64,000 nucleotides of DNA, taken from positions 2,914,001 through 2,978,000 of the forward strand of contig NC_063014.1 in assembly GCF_020509005.1 (NCBI RefSeq), given 5' to 3'. How positions within the stretch are numbered: the stretch's first letter is position 1; every line of letters starts with the position of its first letter. The translations under genes and the position numbers were made by a program. The stretch is from Fulvia fulva. Lineage: Eukaryota; Ascomycota; Dothideomycetes; Mycosphaerellales; Mycosphaerellaceae. The notes beneath the pieces were generated by a model. It searched no databases. It was not told the origin of the DNA and worked only from the letters and a program-made list of their open reading frames with translations. Below are positions 11,666 through 23,834 of the stretch, one piece after another.

Positions 11666-14600
11666 GTACCCCCCCTCCCAAAACACGCCTTAGTCCTCTA
11701 AGCGTTATTCACCTTATAAGGCCACTTGCCTGTCGAGCTCTATAATCGCGCGAACGCCGAATTATCCTCTAGTACCCTGTCGTCATCCGATAACATCGCA
11801 TTAGCTCTATTAAGACCATCCTCGACCGGCTTCCTTCGAGAAACATGTTGCCTAGTTAGCTAGCTTACCCTAGATCTAAGTCTGTCTTCGGCTCGCACTC
11901 GCGTATAATCCTTATAACCAAAGTTAGGTATTATTGTAGGCTCTATAGGCTCTACTCGAGTATCGAATATATACAGAGCAGATTCTATTAGAGGTAAGGC
12001 TCGAGGCGACTTATTCGTAGCGGTGTCTTTCGGAATGACCCTGATCGAGTTGAGCCCGAGTATCTTAGTAGCTAGTAGGGACTAGTTAGATAGAGCTACG
12101 AAGCCTATAGGCGTAGATAACTCCGGCCGGTTATAGTGAAAGTCTATAATAGCGGCGGCTACGTATTTAAGTATGTCCTCTATAGGTTGCTAGGTCTTAC
12201 TATCCTCCTCGTTCTAATATCTAGCCTATTTCACCTTGTACTATATATCTACTTTACGCTTATGCCCCTTCTTCACCTTACCTACCCGCTTACGGGTGTA
12301 AATATTAAGGATCTTTTCTACCTCGTATATATACGTAGGTGCTGCTACTATATCGGCTACTACATTAGCCTCGGTAGTGTTAGGTTCGATAGTTATCGGT
12401 AGTAGCGGCGCCAGATGCTACCCTTCTAGTAGTAGGAAATCGGGGTGGTCGGCTCGTTGTAGTAGTGAGGTGTAGAAGCAGTTATTAAGTCCTACTAGAG
12501 CGTCTAATAGTTTCAGTCGATAAGAGAGTCTAGCCGGCATAACTTCCGTGATCTAGTAAGGGCCGGCATATCTCCTATCTAGCTTCTTAGATAGTCGAGT
12601 CGTGCGGATGTTCTTAGTACTAAGATACACCTAATTACCTACCTTATAGTCTAGAGGAATGCTTCGGTAGCGGTTTGCTACCTCTACTTAGAGAGCTTAT
12701 AACATTCGTATATTCTCTTAAAGGTGTTTATGAAGCTCGCAAATTCGACGTATAAAGGTTTCTACTGATCGCGTATCTAGTCGCTAGAGAGTAGTTAGTC
12801 CTCCCTCCTTTCTAGCGTTTAGGTCAACTCGCTCTATAAACTTAGGGTTATATCCTAAGGTAGCGTAGAACGGCGATATACTAGTAGTCTTAGACAGGTG
12901 ATTGTTAATCGCGAACTAAGTAAGGCATAGCTATTCTACCTAGTCATCCTATACCTCGTTAGTGAATATATAGAGATACTATTCTATCGCCTAGTTAGTA
13001 CGTTCTAACTGTCTATTAGTTTCTAGGTGATACGAAGAACTTAGCTTACGATTTATACGGAGCATCTTATAGAGTTTCTTCTAGAAGGTAGCAACCTACT
13101 ACTTACTACGGTCTAATATAATAGTGTTAGGAAACCCGCGCCGACAGAATATATGTTTAAGGAAAAGCCTTGCCGCATTCTATACTATTATTGCGCTAAT
13201 AGGGATCAGCTCGACTTCCTTAGTAAGCCTATTAGTAACGGTTATAATGTTGTTATAGACTATACCGTCAAGAGTACTATCTAGGAGTCCGATAACGAAG
13301 TCGACGTCGACTACAATGTGTTTCTAAGGCCGATCTAGAACAGGAAGTGGCTATAGTAATCCTAGTGGCTAGGAGTGTAGAGATTTTGTTGTACGGTAGG
13401 TACGGCAATTCGCGGTATATCTACGTACGGATCTCGCTAATCTAGGCTAGTAGAATTCACGTGCTACGAGTTTATAAGTACGAGCTCGTCCTAGATAGCC
13501 TACTACTAGAGCGTTATAGTTTATCTTGATTATCCTAGTCTATAAAGCTTGGTCATTTGGTACCTATAAGCTCTAGCCGTCGTATTGGTTTCGAATATAT
13601 AGTAGGTCGCTATCCACTTTATAGTGTACTAGGTGAATCTTCGCTCTCTATAGTAGTATAGGAGTACGGTCTTTCTATAGGTCCTTAATCGCGGTCTTAA
13701 GCTCGTTATCGGTTACGTACGCCGTCGACATTCGATACTCGAGTTCGGCTTCCCGCTAACTTTTACGCGTCGCTAGTTATTTAGTAGGCGCATCTCGTTC
13801 TATAGGTATAAACTCTTTAGCTTTAGGGTTTAGCGGTACTAGTTCCTCTTCTTCCGGCGTATCTTCTACTATTGCCTATAGTAAGGCGATCTTAAGGAAT
13901 CGCTTAGGAGGTAGCAATGTCTAATGCTGATGCTAGTTCCGAGGGTCGTCTACCCCCTACGGAAGGTCCTAGTTACGTCTCGTTAGGCTGTCTAGCTTTG
14001 TACCTTGAAGTCCTAGACGGTATATTATCTTGAAGTTGAACTATAATAAGAACTTAGCCTAACGCGCTTGTCGCCGATTTAGCTACTTTGTCGTTATAAA
14101 GTATTCTAGGTTCTTATAGTCGGTGTAAATCTTGACTAGCTATAAGTCCTTATTATCTACCTCGTAGGCGAGCTCGGGTCTCTATTCCTCAAAAGCCTTA
14201 ATAATAGCTAACAGTTCCTTATTATAGATTTTATAATTGCACTCCTATAGACTTAACTTCTTCGAGTAGAAGGCCACAGGATGTAGTACACTATTCTCGT
14301 TATACTACGAAAGTACGCCGGCGTTTATAAAATCTAAAGAATCTGTCTCTATTACTGTTTCCCTACCTAGTACGTAATGTACGAGTATGCCGGCTTTACT
14401 AAACGTAGCTTTCAAATTGTTAAAGGCTCGTTAGCAATCTAGTGACTATTAAATCCTTCTGTTCTTGTGATTACTTAGTCCGTCCGACTTGGTCAGGTTT
14501 ATAAGAGGAGTAGCTATACGCGAAAATGCTTCGATGAACCGCCTATAGAAGTTAGTAAATCTAAGGAAGGCCTAGACATCCTTTAGGTTCTTAGGAGCTT

Positions 14601-17600
14601 CCTATGTCTAAATACATTCGAGTTTCTCGGGGTCTATCTCGATGCCGTTAGGGGTTATAATTAGCCTAAGATACTTCTCCTTCTATTAGTAGAATTCGCT
14701 TTTGTCGATATCCACTATAAGTCCTACATCGCGTAGCTTAGTAAGAACCTTCCGCACGTGTTCAATGTGCTCCTCTAAGGTGTTACTAAAGATAAGTACG
14801 TCATCTAGGTAGGCCGACACAAAGTCGTCTAGGTGTTCTTATAAGACCTTATTAATATATAATTGGAACGATGCTAGTCCGTTATACAAGCCGAATGGCA
14901 ATACTAGACACTCGTAGATGCCGTATCGTGTCGTAAACGCTATTAACCACTCGTGCCCTTTAGCTATCCGTAACTTGTTAAAGGCTACTACAATGTCTAG
15001 CTTTATAAAGTACTTCTTACCGTATATACGGTTAAGCGTCTCTTATATTAAGGAAATCGGATACCGGTTCTTAATAGTGATCGCATTCAATCCTCTATAG
15101 TCGATATAAACACGTAGCCTACCTCTAGGCTTACGTACTACTAGCACTAGTACAGGAGACTAGTTCGTCTTTTACCCTACTTTCCGTACCTTCCCTTTAG
15201 ATATTTACTCGTCTAGCCATTTCTTAACTGCCTCGTTCTCCTTCTTAGCTAGGCCGTAGGGCTTGCGGTATAGTGGCTCTTATAGACCATTAGGCTTAAT
15301 ATGAATCTCATGATCTACGCCTAGTCGGTAAGGTAGGAGTCCTTTATAATCCTTAGCTAAGAAAGCGTCCGTAATATCGTAGTATATTAGCGGCAACTTC
15401 TCCTTCGGGTTATAATTGAACTACTTGTTCAAGAATTGGTCCAGATCATTAGTAGCCATTACACTTAGCTTAAGCTCTCCGCCGTCGCTCTTACGCCTAG
15501 TAGGCATAATATAGAAGCACTTAGCCCTAGGCCGGTACGCGTACATCCCCTACGCCCTTTTAGAAACGCCCTAGCAGTCCACTTCTTCATCGTCTATGTC
15601 TTCTAGGTTATATAATAAGACATTTAGCTCTGCCCCTCCTACTATAAAGCTCGCTACATCTCTAGTGAAGGGCTCTAGTCCGTACCGTACTAGTGCCTAC
15701 TTTTTCTTCTCGCGGTAGTTTAGGGATTATACTGTTGTCGGTGTCTTATTCTATAGACAGTGACCAAAGCAGTAATCCGACCTGAATGCCACCTCGCCTG
15801 TCTCCTAGAAGATGTTTAGGTTGTGCGCTATAAGCTACGGTAGGCTAAAGACGATATCGTATTCGAGGTCGGTAACGTAGTATAATATTTGCTCGTAATG
15901 ATCGCCTATAACTACGTCTATAGGGGCCGCGTGTGTAATCTACCGCGTAGTAGCCGTTCTATCTCCTAGTATTAGTCGTCGGCTTTGCGTTAAAGGGATC
16001 AGGGGTATTGTATATTTGCGTATAAATTTCTAGTTAAGAAAGAGAGAGGTAGAAGCAGAATCTATAAGGCCTCGAGCCTTTCTCTATTATATCATTACGG
16101 GTAACACTATATAAGGGTATATAGCTAGCTATTGCTTATCTAGTACGTATGCCGATATCTTAAGCTCCTTACTATAGTCTGTTACCGTCTCTTACGTTCT
16201 ATGTCTCTCAATCTTATACTCTTTCTGTCCTAGGAAGTTCGGGTGACCGCTATCTACTACGCTTAGGTAGCGGTCGTGCCATTTCCCTACCGCGGATCGG
16301 CGGCTAGGGAACTAAGGTTCGCGTTCGGATTCGGCGTAGTATTACGTAGACGCGGTAGGCGATAGTCGCTATCGTACCTATATATTAGGCATTTAGGGTT
16401 AGTCGATACGTAAGAACCTATACGGTAGCGGTAGTACTTACTCTACTTCTTAAGGTCTTCGCGCTGCTTACGGTTAAGCGTAGGTAGGTTCTATAGATAT
16501 GTCGGCAGATCCTCCTTCTTCTTAGTACTAGCGTACTATAGTAGGCGCTATACTAAGGCACCTACTACACCGGTAGCGGCACTAGTAACTACGTTACCGT
16601 TGTTCTAGTTATTCTAGCCGCTATTACTATTCGAGTTACTATTGCCCCGGGGGCGCTCCTTCTACGGGTATAGTCGATCTGTCTCGTAGAAACTCTCGTC
16701 TAGTGCGGTGTACTCCTCGATAACGTCTTATATACTATCTAGGCGGCGGTCGACTTCGCGGTCGCCGAAGGTCTTAATAAAGTACTTACGGTTTAGTCGG
16801 TTACGGAATAGTATAAGCTCGGTCTTATCGGTCTATAACATCTAGGCGCGCAACTTCGAGTAGCGGGTATAGAAGGCTATAAAGGTTTCGCCTTGTTCTT
16901 ACTTATAGGTAGTAATGTTAACTATAGCCTTAGTTCCCTTATTACGTATGCTATATTAGCGTGTTATCTAGTCTAACAACTCTTCTCTAGTCTTGAACTC
17001 GTTAAAGGACTGCTGTCTAGGCACAGGGATCCTCGGCTTAATGCTTCGCTAAGGATCACCTTGTGTCCACCTATACACGAAGCGTAGACTATCTGCCTTA
17101 GTACGGAAGGTTGCTATAGTTAGCTTTAGGAGAACACTACTATACTAGCTGTCGAAATTAGGGTCGTTATCGTTCTTAAAGTACTTAGGGTCGGGCATAC
17201 CCTTACCGATCTCTATGCCGCGAGTAAGGGTACGGTCAATAGTAAAGAGACGTTCTAGAAGGTCAACTAGTAGTGTCTAGGTACGGGTGTTACGTATTCT
17301 CGAGTCACGACTATTATTAGGTCCTAGTCGCGGACGGTCGTTATTACGTCCTCGGCTATTATCGCTACGGTCATCGTCGTCTCTATCGTTATCGTTATTA
17401 CTACTACCGCTACCGCCCCCTCTACTAGTAGCTTCGCGATACCTACGTAATAGCTACTCGAGTAAGGTCTCGCGTAGGCGGGAACGAGAGGGTCGGCGGC
17501 CTAAGCGGCCCCTGCCTCCGTTCTATATAGTATCTCCTGCCTTAAGCCGAGCCTTTAGGTCATCGACTTCTTATTATAGGGCCTAGTTCTTCGCCTTAGC

Positions 17601-18389
17601 ATCTTGTGCCTTCTTCTTCTCCTTCTCGTAGATCTCGCTAAACTACTTATATAGGTTATTAGCTTCCTTATATTTCTTCCCTAGCTCTTATAACTTAGCT
17701 AGGTCGTAATCCTTCTTGCTCTTAAGATCTACTACCATTTTCTATATAACAAGCTCTTCACTTCGTAGCATCTTGTAGATACGGTCGTATTCGGTGTATA
17801 GCGTAGTATACTAGGTGTTCTAGAGGTCGTTAGCTCGCTCTATTATATCGAGTTGTCTGCCCTTAGTAATTGCCGTGTTAACTACTTGTAGCACGAAGTC
17901 GTAGGTGGTCTTCGGGTGTTAGGATACAAGGGTCGTGAGGTTATCTAGGGTGACATTCTGGTATTCGGATACGAGAATGTGTTCTGCCTCGTCGAGTGAT
18001 AGATATACCTCGTCTAGGTCGCCGCCTAGGTTCTCTTCGAGCTTGAACTCGAACAGTTCTATAAAGTCAATCTCACTACCTTCTTCTCGCTCGAAGGCCT
18101 TCTAGTAAGCTTTATTAATCTCTTGTTATAGCGCGACACCGGTGTCTACTATAACCCGCCGGTTATCGTCCTATGTCTAACTCTAAGGAAAAGAGGAGAG
18201 GTCGGGGAAAAGAGATATACGCTACTTGCTTTTGCCCTTAGGCTTAGGTGGCGGTAGTATGCCGCCGTTCGCTATTTATAAAGTCATGTTATCTAGGTTT
18301 AGGGGAGGCGTGACGGTGCCTATATCCTGACTATCTACGAGCGCGCGACTACCTACTAATAGTGTCGCCGCGTTATGTTCTCTAGGCAT
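11590..18389 (-). pseudogene. Gypsy-1 gag-pol, inactivated by RIP
   Basis: Collinear with the intact gag and pol: the gag start maps to 18389 and the pol stop to 11590. The retained order is Gag with glycine/aspartate-rich linker, protease, RT, RNase H, integrase and chromodomain, but each frame is closed by many TAG and TAA codons that are TGG, CAG or CAA in the intact copy. The YLDD codons are still readable near 14800. The frameshift heptamer is conserved at 16281-16287, and both arms of the following stem changed by one transition each so that pairing is kept. Confidence 0.92.
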
Positions 18390-18525
18390 CTACGCGCTAT
18401 ACGCCTTACCGTGTTCTATGTTCTAATACGGCTCTACGCGTTCTCGAGTTCTACGGTTCTGTCTGTTCCTATTGTTACGCGTCCCTTACCTAGATCCGCA
18501 ATCTAGGTAGTAAGGTAGAACAAAC

Positions 18526-18709
18526 TGTAAGGGCGCGCGTACTATAGGGTCCGAATGAGATAGTTGTTATTCTACGAAGCTACGAAAGAGGAGCGCGAGG
18601 CGCGGCGAAGTTATAAAGCAAAGCCAAGCCGCGCTAACCCGATATAGAAGGTCCGCGGTTCAGCCGGGCCGACGTAGCTATAGTAAGGGGTCGCGGGCTA
18701 CCCGTAATA
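18526..18709 (-). repeat. Gypsy-1 RIP copy, 5' LTR (184 bp)
   Basis: Partner of 11482-11665. The adjoining internal sequence GGTAGAACAAAC matches the priming region of the intact copy. Confidence 0.93.
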
Positions 18710-18714
18710 TTAGT
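18710..18714. repeat. Target-site duplication TTAGT (right)
   Basis: Matches 11477-11481 exactly, at the other edge of the gypsy insertion. Confidence 0.85.
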
Positions 18715-19830
18715 AGTATATTTAGTATCCTATCTAGGCCTAGGGCTTTTCGTCCTTTTAGCTTACTTATAACTCCTTTTACTATATTAGAGCTAACTGC
18801 CTAATCTATATCTAGACGCGTACGGGGGAGTGAAGTCGAGTCCCTACTATAGGTAGTAGAGGTTAAAGTCGCCGAGGAGTACTTACTTCGTGTCTTAGCT
18901 TAGGGTCCGCTCTAGGTAGGCAAGGGTTCCTAGTTCTCTACTCGTCCGACCCTACGGTAGCGGGTTATAAACGTTATAGATCTAGATAGAGCCTTATATC
19001 GTGTCGATCTAGATTAATATTATGTCTCCTAGGTTACCCTACTACGGTAGTATAACCTTCTACGACTCAAGGTCTATAGTCTTACTTACGTATATATATG
19101 TCCTTAGGATAACGCCTCGTTCGCCCGCGATTACGATATAGTATCTCCGGTTATTATAAGTAGCTAGGAGTCCTACGTAGGGGTTGATATATAGTTCCTA
19201 TACCGTAATAACGTAGTGCCGTAGCGGGTCTAGCTCTTATAGAAAGTAGCGCTAGACCTTTTTCCTACTTTTGTTTATATTATACTATACGATAGTAATG
19301 TCGTCGTATAGTGTTATTTGTTATCTATAAGGTCTATTTCCGTACTAGCTAACTATGTCTCCTAAGCCTATATCTCGCTATTTAGCTAGCCCTAGGGCCG
19401 CTAGGGCGCCCTAAGGATTCGTATTTGGCCTAGTTCGTTAGTAGTCCGGTTGTCTATTCTCTTATAGTTCTAGAATAGCCTATTATCTAGTATCTAGTTA
19501 GCTTGTTCCGCTGTCTCTACCTAGATAATAAGCGATAAATACGTCTTCTCTCGGTCTACTGTCTTATATAACTATACCGACTTCGCGACTTTAGTAGTCT
19601 ACTCCTTATAGGTCTCTAGTTTTCGTCTATTAGACTCTTATATAGTAAAGAGTCTCACTACGCCTATTGCCTCTACCTTCGCTCTAACTACCTCCTTTTA
19701 GCCGATTCTATCGACAATCTCCTTACTTATTAGGGCTACGATTTCTTAGTTCTCCGCCGGATTAGTAATATATAGGCGTACCGTATTACTTACATTCGTA
19801 GGGGGTTAATTCTTACCTACTACTACTATT

Positions 19831-19835
19831 GCCTA
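19831..19835. repeat. Target-site duplication GCCTA (left)
   Basis: Identical to 30078-30082; it flanks Copia-B. Confidence 0.85.
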
Positions 19836-20053
19836 TATTAAATAGGTACGAGTTATGTAGTAGTAGAAGACGGCGGATTATACGAAAGACGAAGAAGGAC
19901 CCGATAGGATAGCGTATATCTATTTATAGTATCGCTAGTATTAGTATAGGTGTTTCAGGAGGGACAGCTATACTTAGGACTTGACTAGCAAGCCCTAATT
20001 ACTAATCCCCCTAAGCACCTAATGTTAACCCTATGACCTACATATTCTTAACA
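19836..20053 (-). repeat. Copia-B 3' LTR (218 bp)
   Basis: Direct repeat of 29860-30077, ending CTTAACA; its first bases TATTAAATAGG correspond to TGTTAAACAGG of Copia-A after transitions. The polypurine position follows at 20054. Confidence 0.92.
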
Positions 20054-22357
20054 CTCCTACTCAGGTCAGAAGGTCTTAAACAATCCCTTATATAAGCTAG
20101 AGCTACCTTATAAAGTTTTGAAACTACTGGCTATTAAGGGGCTTAGTTAGCCTATTAGTAACTATATCCTTTATATAGTAGTAATCTACTATAATCTTCC
20201 TTTACTACGAGAGATTCCTAACATAGTAGTATATAACATCAATATACTTTGACCTGTCATAGACATAGGCATCTTTAATAAAGGTCAAAGCTACTTAGTT
20301 ATTACCTATAAGCTCTACGGGTCTCAGCTTATCAACAGTACTGCTTACCTTGATCCTAGGTTAGAATAAACACTCTCTAACTAGGTCAGGACACCTCATC
20401 TCTCTAAGGACTGTAGTAAGAAACTGTGACTACTTAGCTACTACATTTATAGCTATAAACTCAGCCTCTATTATTGATATAGCAATAGACTTCTGCTTCC
20501 TACTTATCTAGGACATAGGTAATCTATAAAGGAACTATATATGTCTAAGGATTAAGACTCTGTCTACCTTGTCTATAGTATAACTAGAATCTAAGTATCC
20601 CTAGAGATTACCTCTTCCTCTTCTATACATTAAGCCTAGGTCCGGGTATGATCTTAGATACCTAGAGAGTTTCTTTAAAGCTCTAAGATGTTGCTTTAAA
20701 GGGTCAGTAACATATAAGCTAATTCTTCTTAGGGGGAAAGCAAGGTCTGGCCTTGTTATTGTTATTAGCCACATCTAGGTACTATTATAACCCTAGTACT
20801 CCCGTTTGTTGCACCTCTTATCTATAGTAGCTAAAGGTCTCAGATCCTTATAGCTGTCTATAGGTAAGAGTGTAGGTGTGGCCTTCTCTAGAGAGATGCC
20901 TATCTTAGTAAGGTTAGTTTGGATATAGTGTCCTTGATCAAGCTTTATAGTGCCTTAGGACCTGTCTCTTATAATCCTCATTCTAAGGGTCTTTATAGGT
21001 TCACTAAGATCTTTAATCTTAAACACTTTTTAAAGCTCAGCCTTAAACCACTAAACATCTGATAGCTTTAGAGCTACAATAGGGATGTCATCTATATAGG
21101 TGAGGACCATGATGTCTCTTCCTCTATAGATAAGTAGGCATAGATCCACCTAGGACTAGGTGGATCTAATCTGTTCTAGCTTGGCAATATAGAGCTTGTT
21201 CCAATCTCTAGCTACTTGCTTCAGTCTATATAGGCTTCTAAGGACCTTGAAGACCACATCTAGTGGAATTTCAACACCTAGGGGTGGGATCATGTAGATG
21301 TCTTCAAGAAGGCTGCTTTCGGTGAAAGCATTGTTCATATCCACCTAGTGCATCTCAAGATCTCTCTCACATACTACAGCCATGAAGACCCTAAGGGTAT
21401 CATGCCTAACAGTAGGTGCAAAGGTCTCTTCAAAGTCAACACTATATTTCTGTGAAAACCCTCTTGCAACCAGTCTTGCCTTGAGCTTTTCAATGGCTCC
21501 ACTGATCATTCTTTTCACATCAAAAACCTACTTAGATGTAACCAGGTTTGCACCCCTTGGTGGTACAACTGGATCCAAGGTGTTGTTGCTTCCTAAGGCA
21601 ATAAGTTCTTTCTGGATTGCCTCTTTCCACATATGTCCCCAATTGGGGTATCCTACTGCCTCCTTATAGGACTTTAGGATTGGCACTTCCTGCCGGTAGG
21701 CTATAGCCTGCCTAACAGCAGCAAATGCATATCCCTCCACATCATTCAGGATTTCCTCAACCTAGCTCATAGTTGGATCAAGATGAAACATCTGAGCAAT
21801 CAATGCCCTATGATGCTTGGCTTTATGCTCAGCAGAGCCATTATCTTCATCCCCCCTTAACCTCTTGTTGCCTGCAAGCTGAGTTGGCTGTTGAGGTTGA
21901 TCCTCCTGAACAAGTTCCTCTTCCTTTTCTTTTCTTGGAGTCCCCTCTACTCCAATCTTCTAGTACTCTCTAATGTCTTTTGGAGGTTGGGGAAGTTGCA
22001 CAAACAGAGGCTTTGGCTGGAGCTGCTGTGGCTACATTGATGAACTGGAGACCTGAGCAGGAGGTCTTCCAACGGGGTTTCTCTTCAGGGCTCTGCTTGA
22101 CTGGTTTGTGAAGGTGATGCCAAGATCCATATCACCCCCCTTCTCATTCTCAAACCAGTCAACTTGCCCGTGTGTTTTGATGGCTTTTATGTCAGGCTCC
22201 CAGAAGAGCCATTGCTTTGTGGTGTTCTCCACATAGCTAACAAAGACAATTTCTTTACCCCTATTCATGAGCTCGTCACTTCTCAAGCCTTGAGGTTAGG
22301 ATCTCGGGTTATGGCATACTCGAGTCCTCAAGCATAGCTCTCACTATATTCTCAGAG
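20054..22357 (-). pseudogene. Copia-B RT and RNase H region
   Basis: Minus-strand remnant homologous to 393-2950 of Copia-A1. The better-preserved part (21156-22286) shows the RT segment AFTES.LLEDIYMIPP, the SLYRLKQVARDWNKL block, EAIQKELIAL and, further upstream, the integrase C-terminal stretch NRGKEIVFVSYVENT. Stops are mostly TAG at former Trp and Gln codons. The frame is cut at 22357 by LINE1b. Confidence 0.85.
22344..22357. repeat. LINE1b target-site duplication (left)
   Basis: CTATATTCTCAGAG is repeated at 27308-27321 on the other side of LINE1b. Because LINE1b ends in CTAT repeats, the outer two or three bases are ambiguous. Confidence 0.85.
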
Positions 22358-22556
22358 ATCGATCTCTGCGCCAAAACACGACACATTCGAAAGCTCTTAT
22401 CAAGGCCATTCCAACGATATAAAAAGCAGGCCACTGCCCCTAGGACTGAGGGAGTTCTACCCTATTCAATCTGGACAGCTTGAAGCTCTCTTCACCCTGT
22501 TTCTTCAGCTCCAAACGCCGCGGAGGTGCCTAGCTACATTAGGCAACTCCTAGGCA

Positions 22557-23834
22557 ATGGCAGCCCAGGCTACGGTACTAACGGCGCCTACGGCCCTACA
22601 GGCGAAGCCCCCCCAAGACAACTGGCAGCAACTTATAGAGGACGCAAAAAGCATAGAAACTAACGATCAGCTCCCTTACCGGTCTCTATAGGTAATGATC
22701 ACTCAGCTACGCACGGCGCTTGTACTGTCGTATCACCGAGGGCAACAAGAAATGAGGACGACGTCCTAGGCGATTAGCAAGGCCACCCGGAATCAACACC
22801 CCTATAGCTAGGCATCGGTCGCGGCATCGATACTAGGCCCCCGCCCAACGCACGATGCAGTTACGATCCGTATTGTAGCAAAGGAAGACTAGGCCGAAGT
22901 TGCGAAGCTATCGAACAAGGAGCTCGCCTAACGAATTAACCAACTAGGGGTGGTCGTAGTGAACCAACAGTCTAACGGCACTCTACAGATCTATACTAGC
23001 TCTGCTACTGCTAGGAGGCACCTAGAGGCATAGCCACAGTGGGCATCTAAGGTTGCGGCATTAGCGAAGGTCTTAACGAAACAATTCACGATCCTAGTCC
23101 ACGACATGCCTAAGGAGTTTGACCTAACTAACCAGGGTCACCTACGCGCTCTCTAAGAGGACAACCCGGTCACTCTTAACTCTCTAATCTAGAAGGCGAC
23201 TTGGCTCTATAGGAAATGGCCAGAAGGCAAGAAGGCCTCGGCGCTAATAGTATAGCTACAAGACGCGAAAGCGGCGGATCTAGCGATAGAACAAGGCCTG
23301 GTCTGGCAATATAGCCTCAAGATAGTAGAAAAGCACTCCTCATCCTTTCGTGTCCTCCAATGCTTCAAATGCCAACAGTATGGACACCAAACCTACACGT
23401 GCACAAACAAGTAGGCCTGCTCGAACTGTGTAGGAGACTATATGTCTAGGGACTGTACATCGACTACGAGACGGTGCGCGAACTGTCCGGGGCACCACCT
23501 ATCGTATAGTGCGGAATGCCTATAGCGGAAACTAGCGAAAAACAAGGCAATCACAAACAGAACCGTCGCCCTAAGATTCTACGGCGACCGTGAGGCTAGC
23601 CCACACCGGAACCAACTAGCGGCGGTCGGGCACAAGCGCCCTAGGGCCGAGAACGATGTAAAGGATACGCAGCCTAGGGCGTACGGGAGGCCACGTGCTC
23701 TGCTAGCTACGGCGAGGGAATCTAACTAGGCCCGGCTCCCCTTTAGTACACAGCCGATAGGCGTAGACTAGGACGTATAGGGCAGTAGGACACAGGACGA
23801 TACAGAGGAAATGATTGTCGATGCCGATGACTAG
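22557..23834 (+). pseudogene. LINE1b ORF1, Gag-like zinc-knuckle protein with RIP stops
   Basis: The frame of 425 codons runs from ATG at 22557 to the TAG at 23832-23834 without indels but with several in-frame TAGs. In frame from 23349 it reads RVLQCFKCQQYGHQTYTC, then further Cys/His clusters around CSNC...C and CANC...H...C. This is a triple zinc-knuckle array typical of the nucleic-acid-binding ORF1 of Tad1/I-type LINEs. The N-terminal part is glutamine- and alanine-rich. The last eight bases overlap the ORF2 start as ATGACTAG. Confidence 0.83.

Larger units (their letters stand above)
11482..18709 (-). mobile_element. RIP-damaged full-length copy of Gypsy-1
   Basis: Complete 7.2-kb sister of the intact Gypsy-1 at 43007-50228, collinear with an offset of 31,519-31,525 and only a few bases of indel. 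It has two 184-bp LTRs and a TTAGT target duplication. Differences from the intact copy are overwhelmingly CA-to-TA and TG-to-TA, the classic RIP context. It interrupts LINE2 between the RT region and the KGRKALGLD block, so it inserted after LINE2. Confidence 0.95.
18710..19835 (-). mobile_element. LINE2, middle part (endonuclease to RT start)
   Basis: Continuation of LINE2 beyond the gypsy insertion. Near 18740 the minus strand reads KLKGRKALGLD, a damaged form of the KAPGPD block that opens LINE reverse transcriptases. Sequence upstream on the minus strand corresponds to the endonuclease part. No open frame remains. It is cut by Copia-B at 19836. Confidence 0.78.

Noticed and set aside
17287..17586. 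99-codon plus-strand frame rich in Arg, Ser and Leu
   Set aside because: Antisense of the damaged gag of the RIP gypsy copy; it mirrors the frame at 48620.
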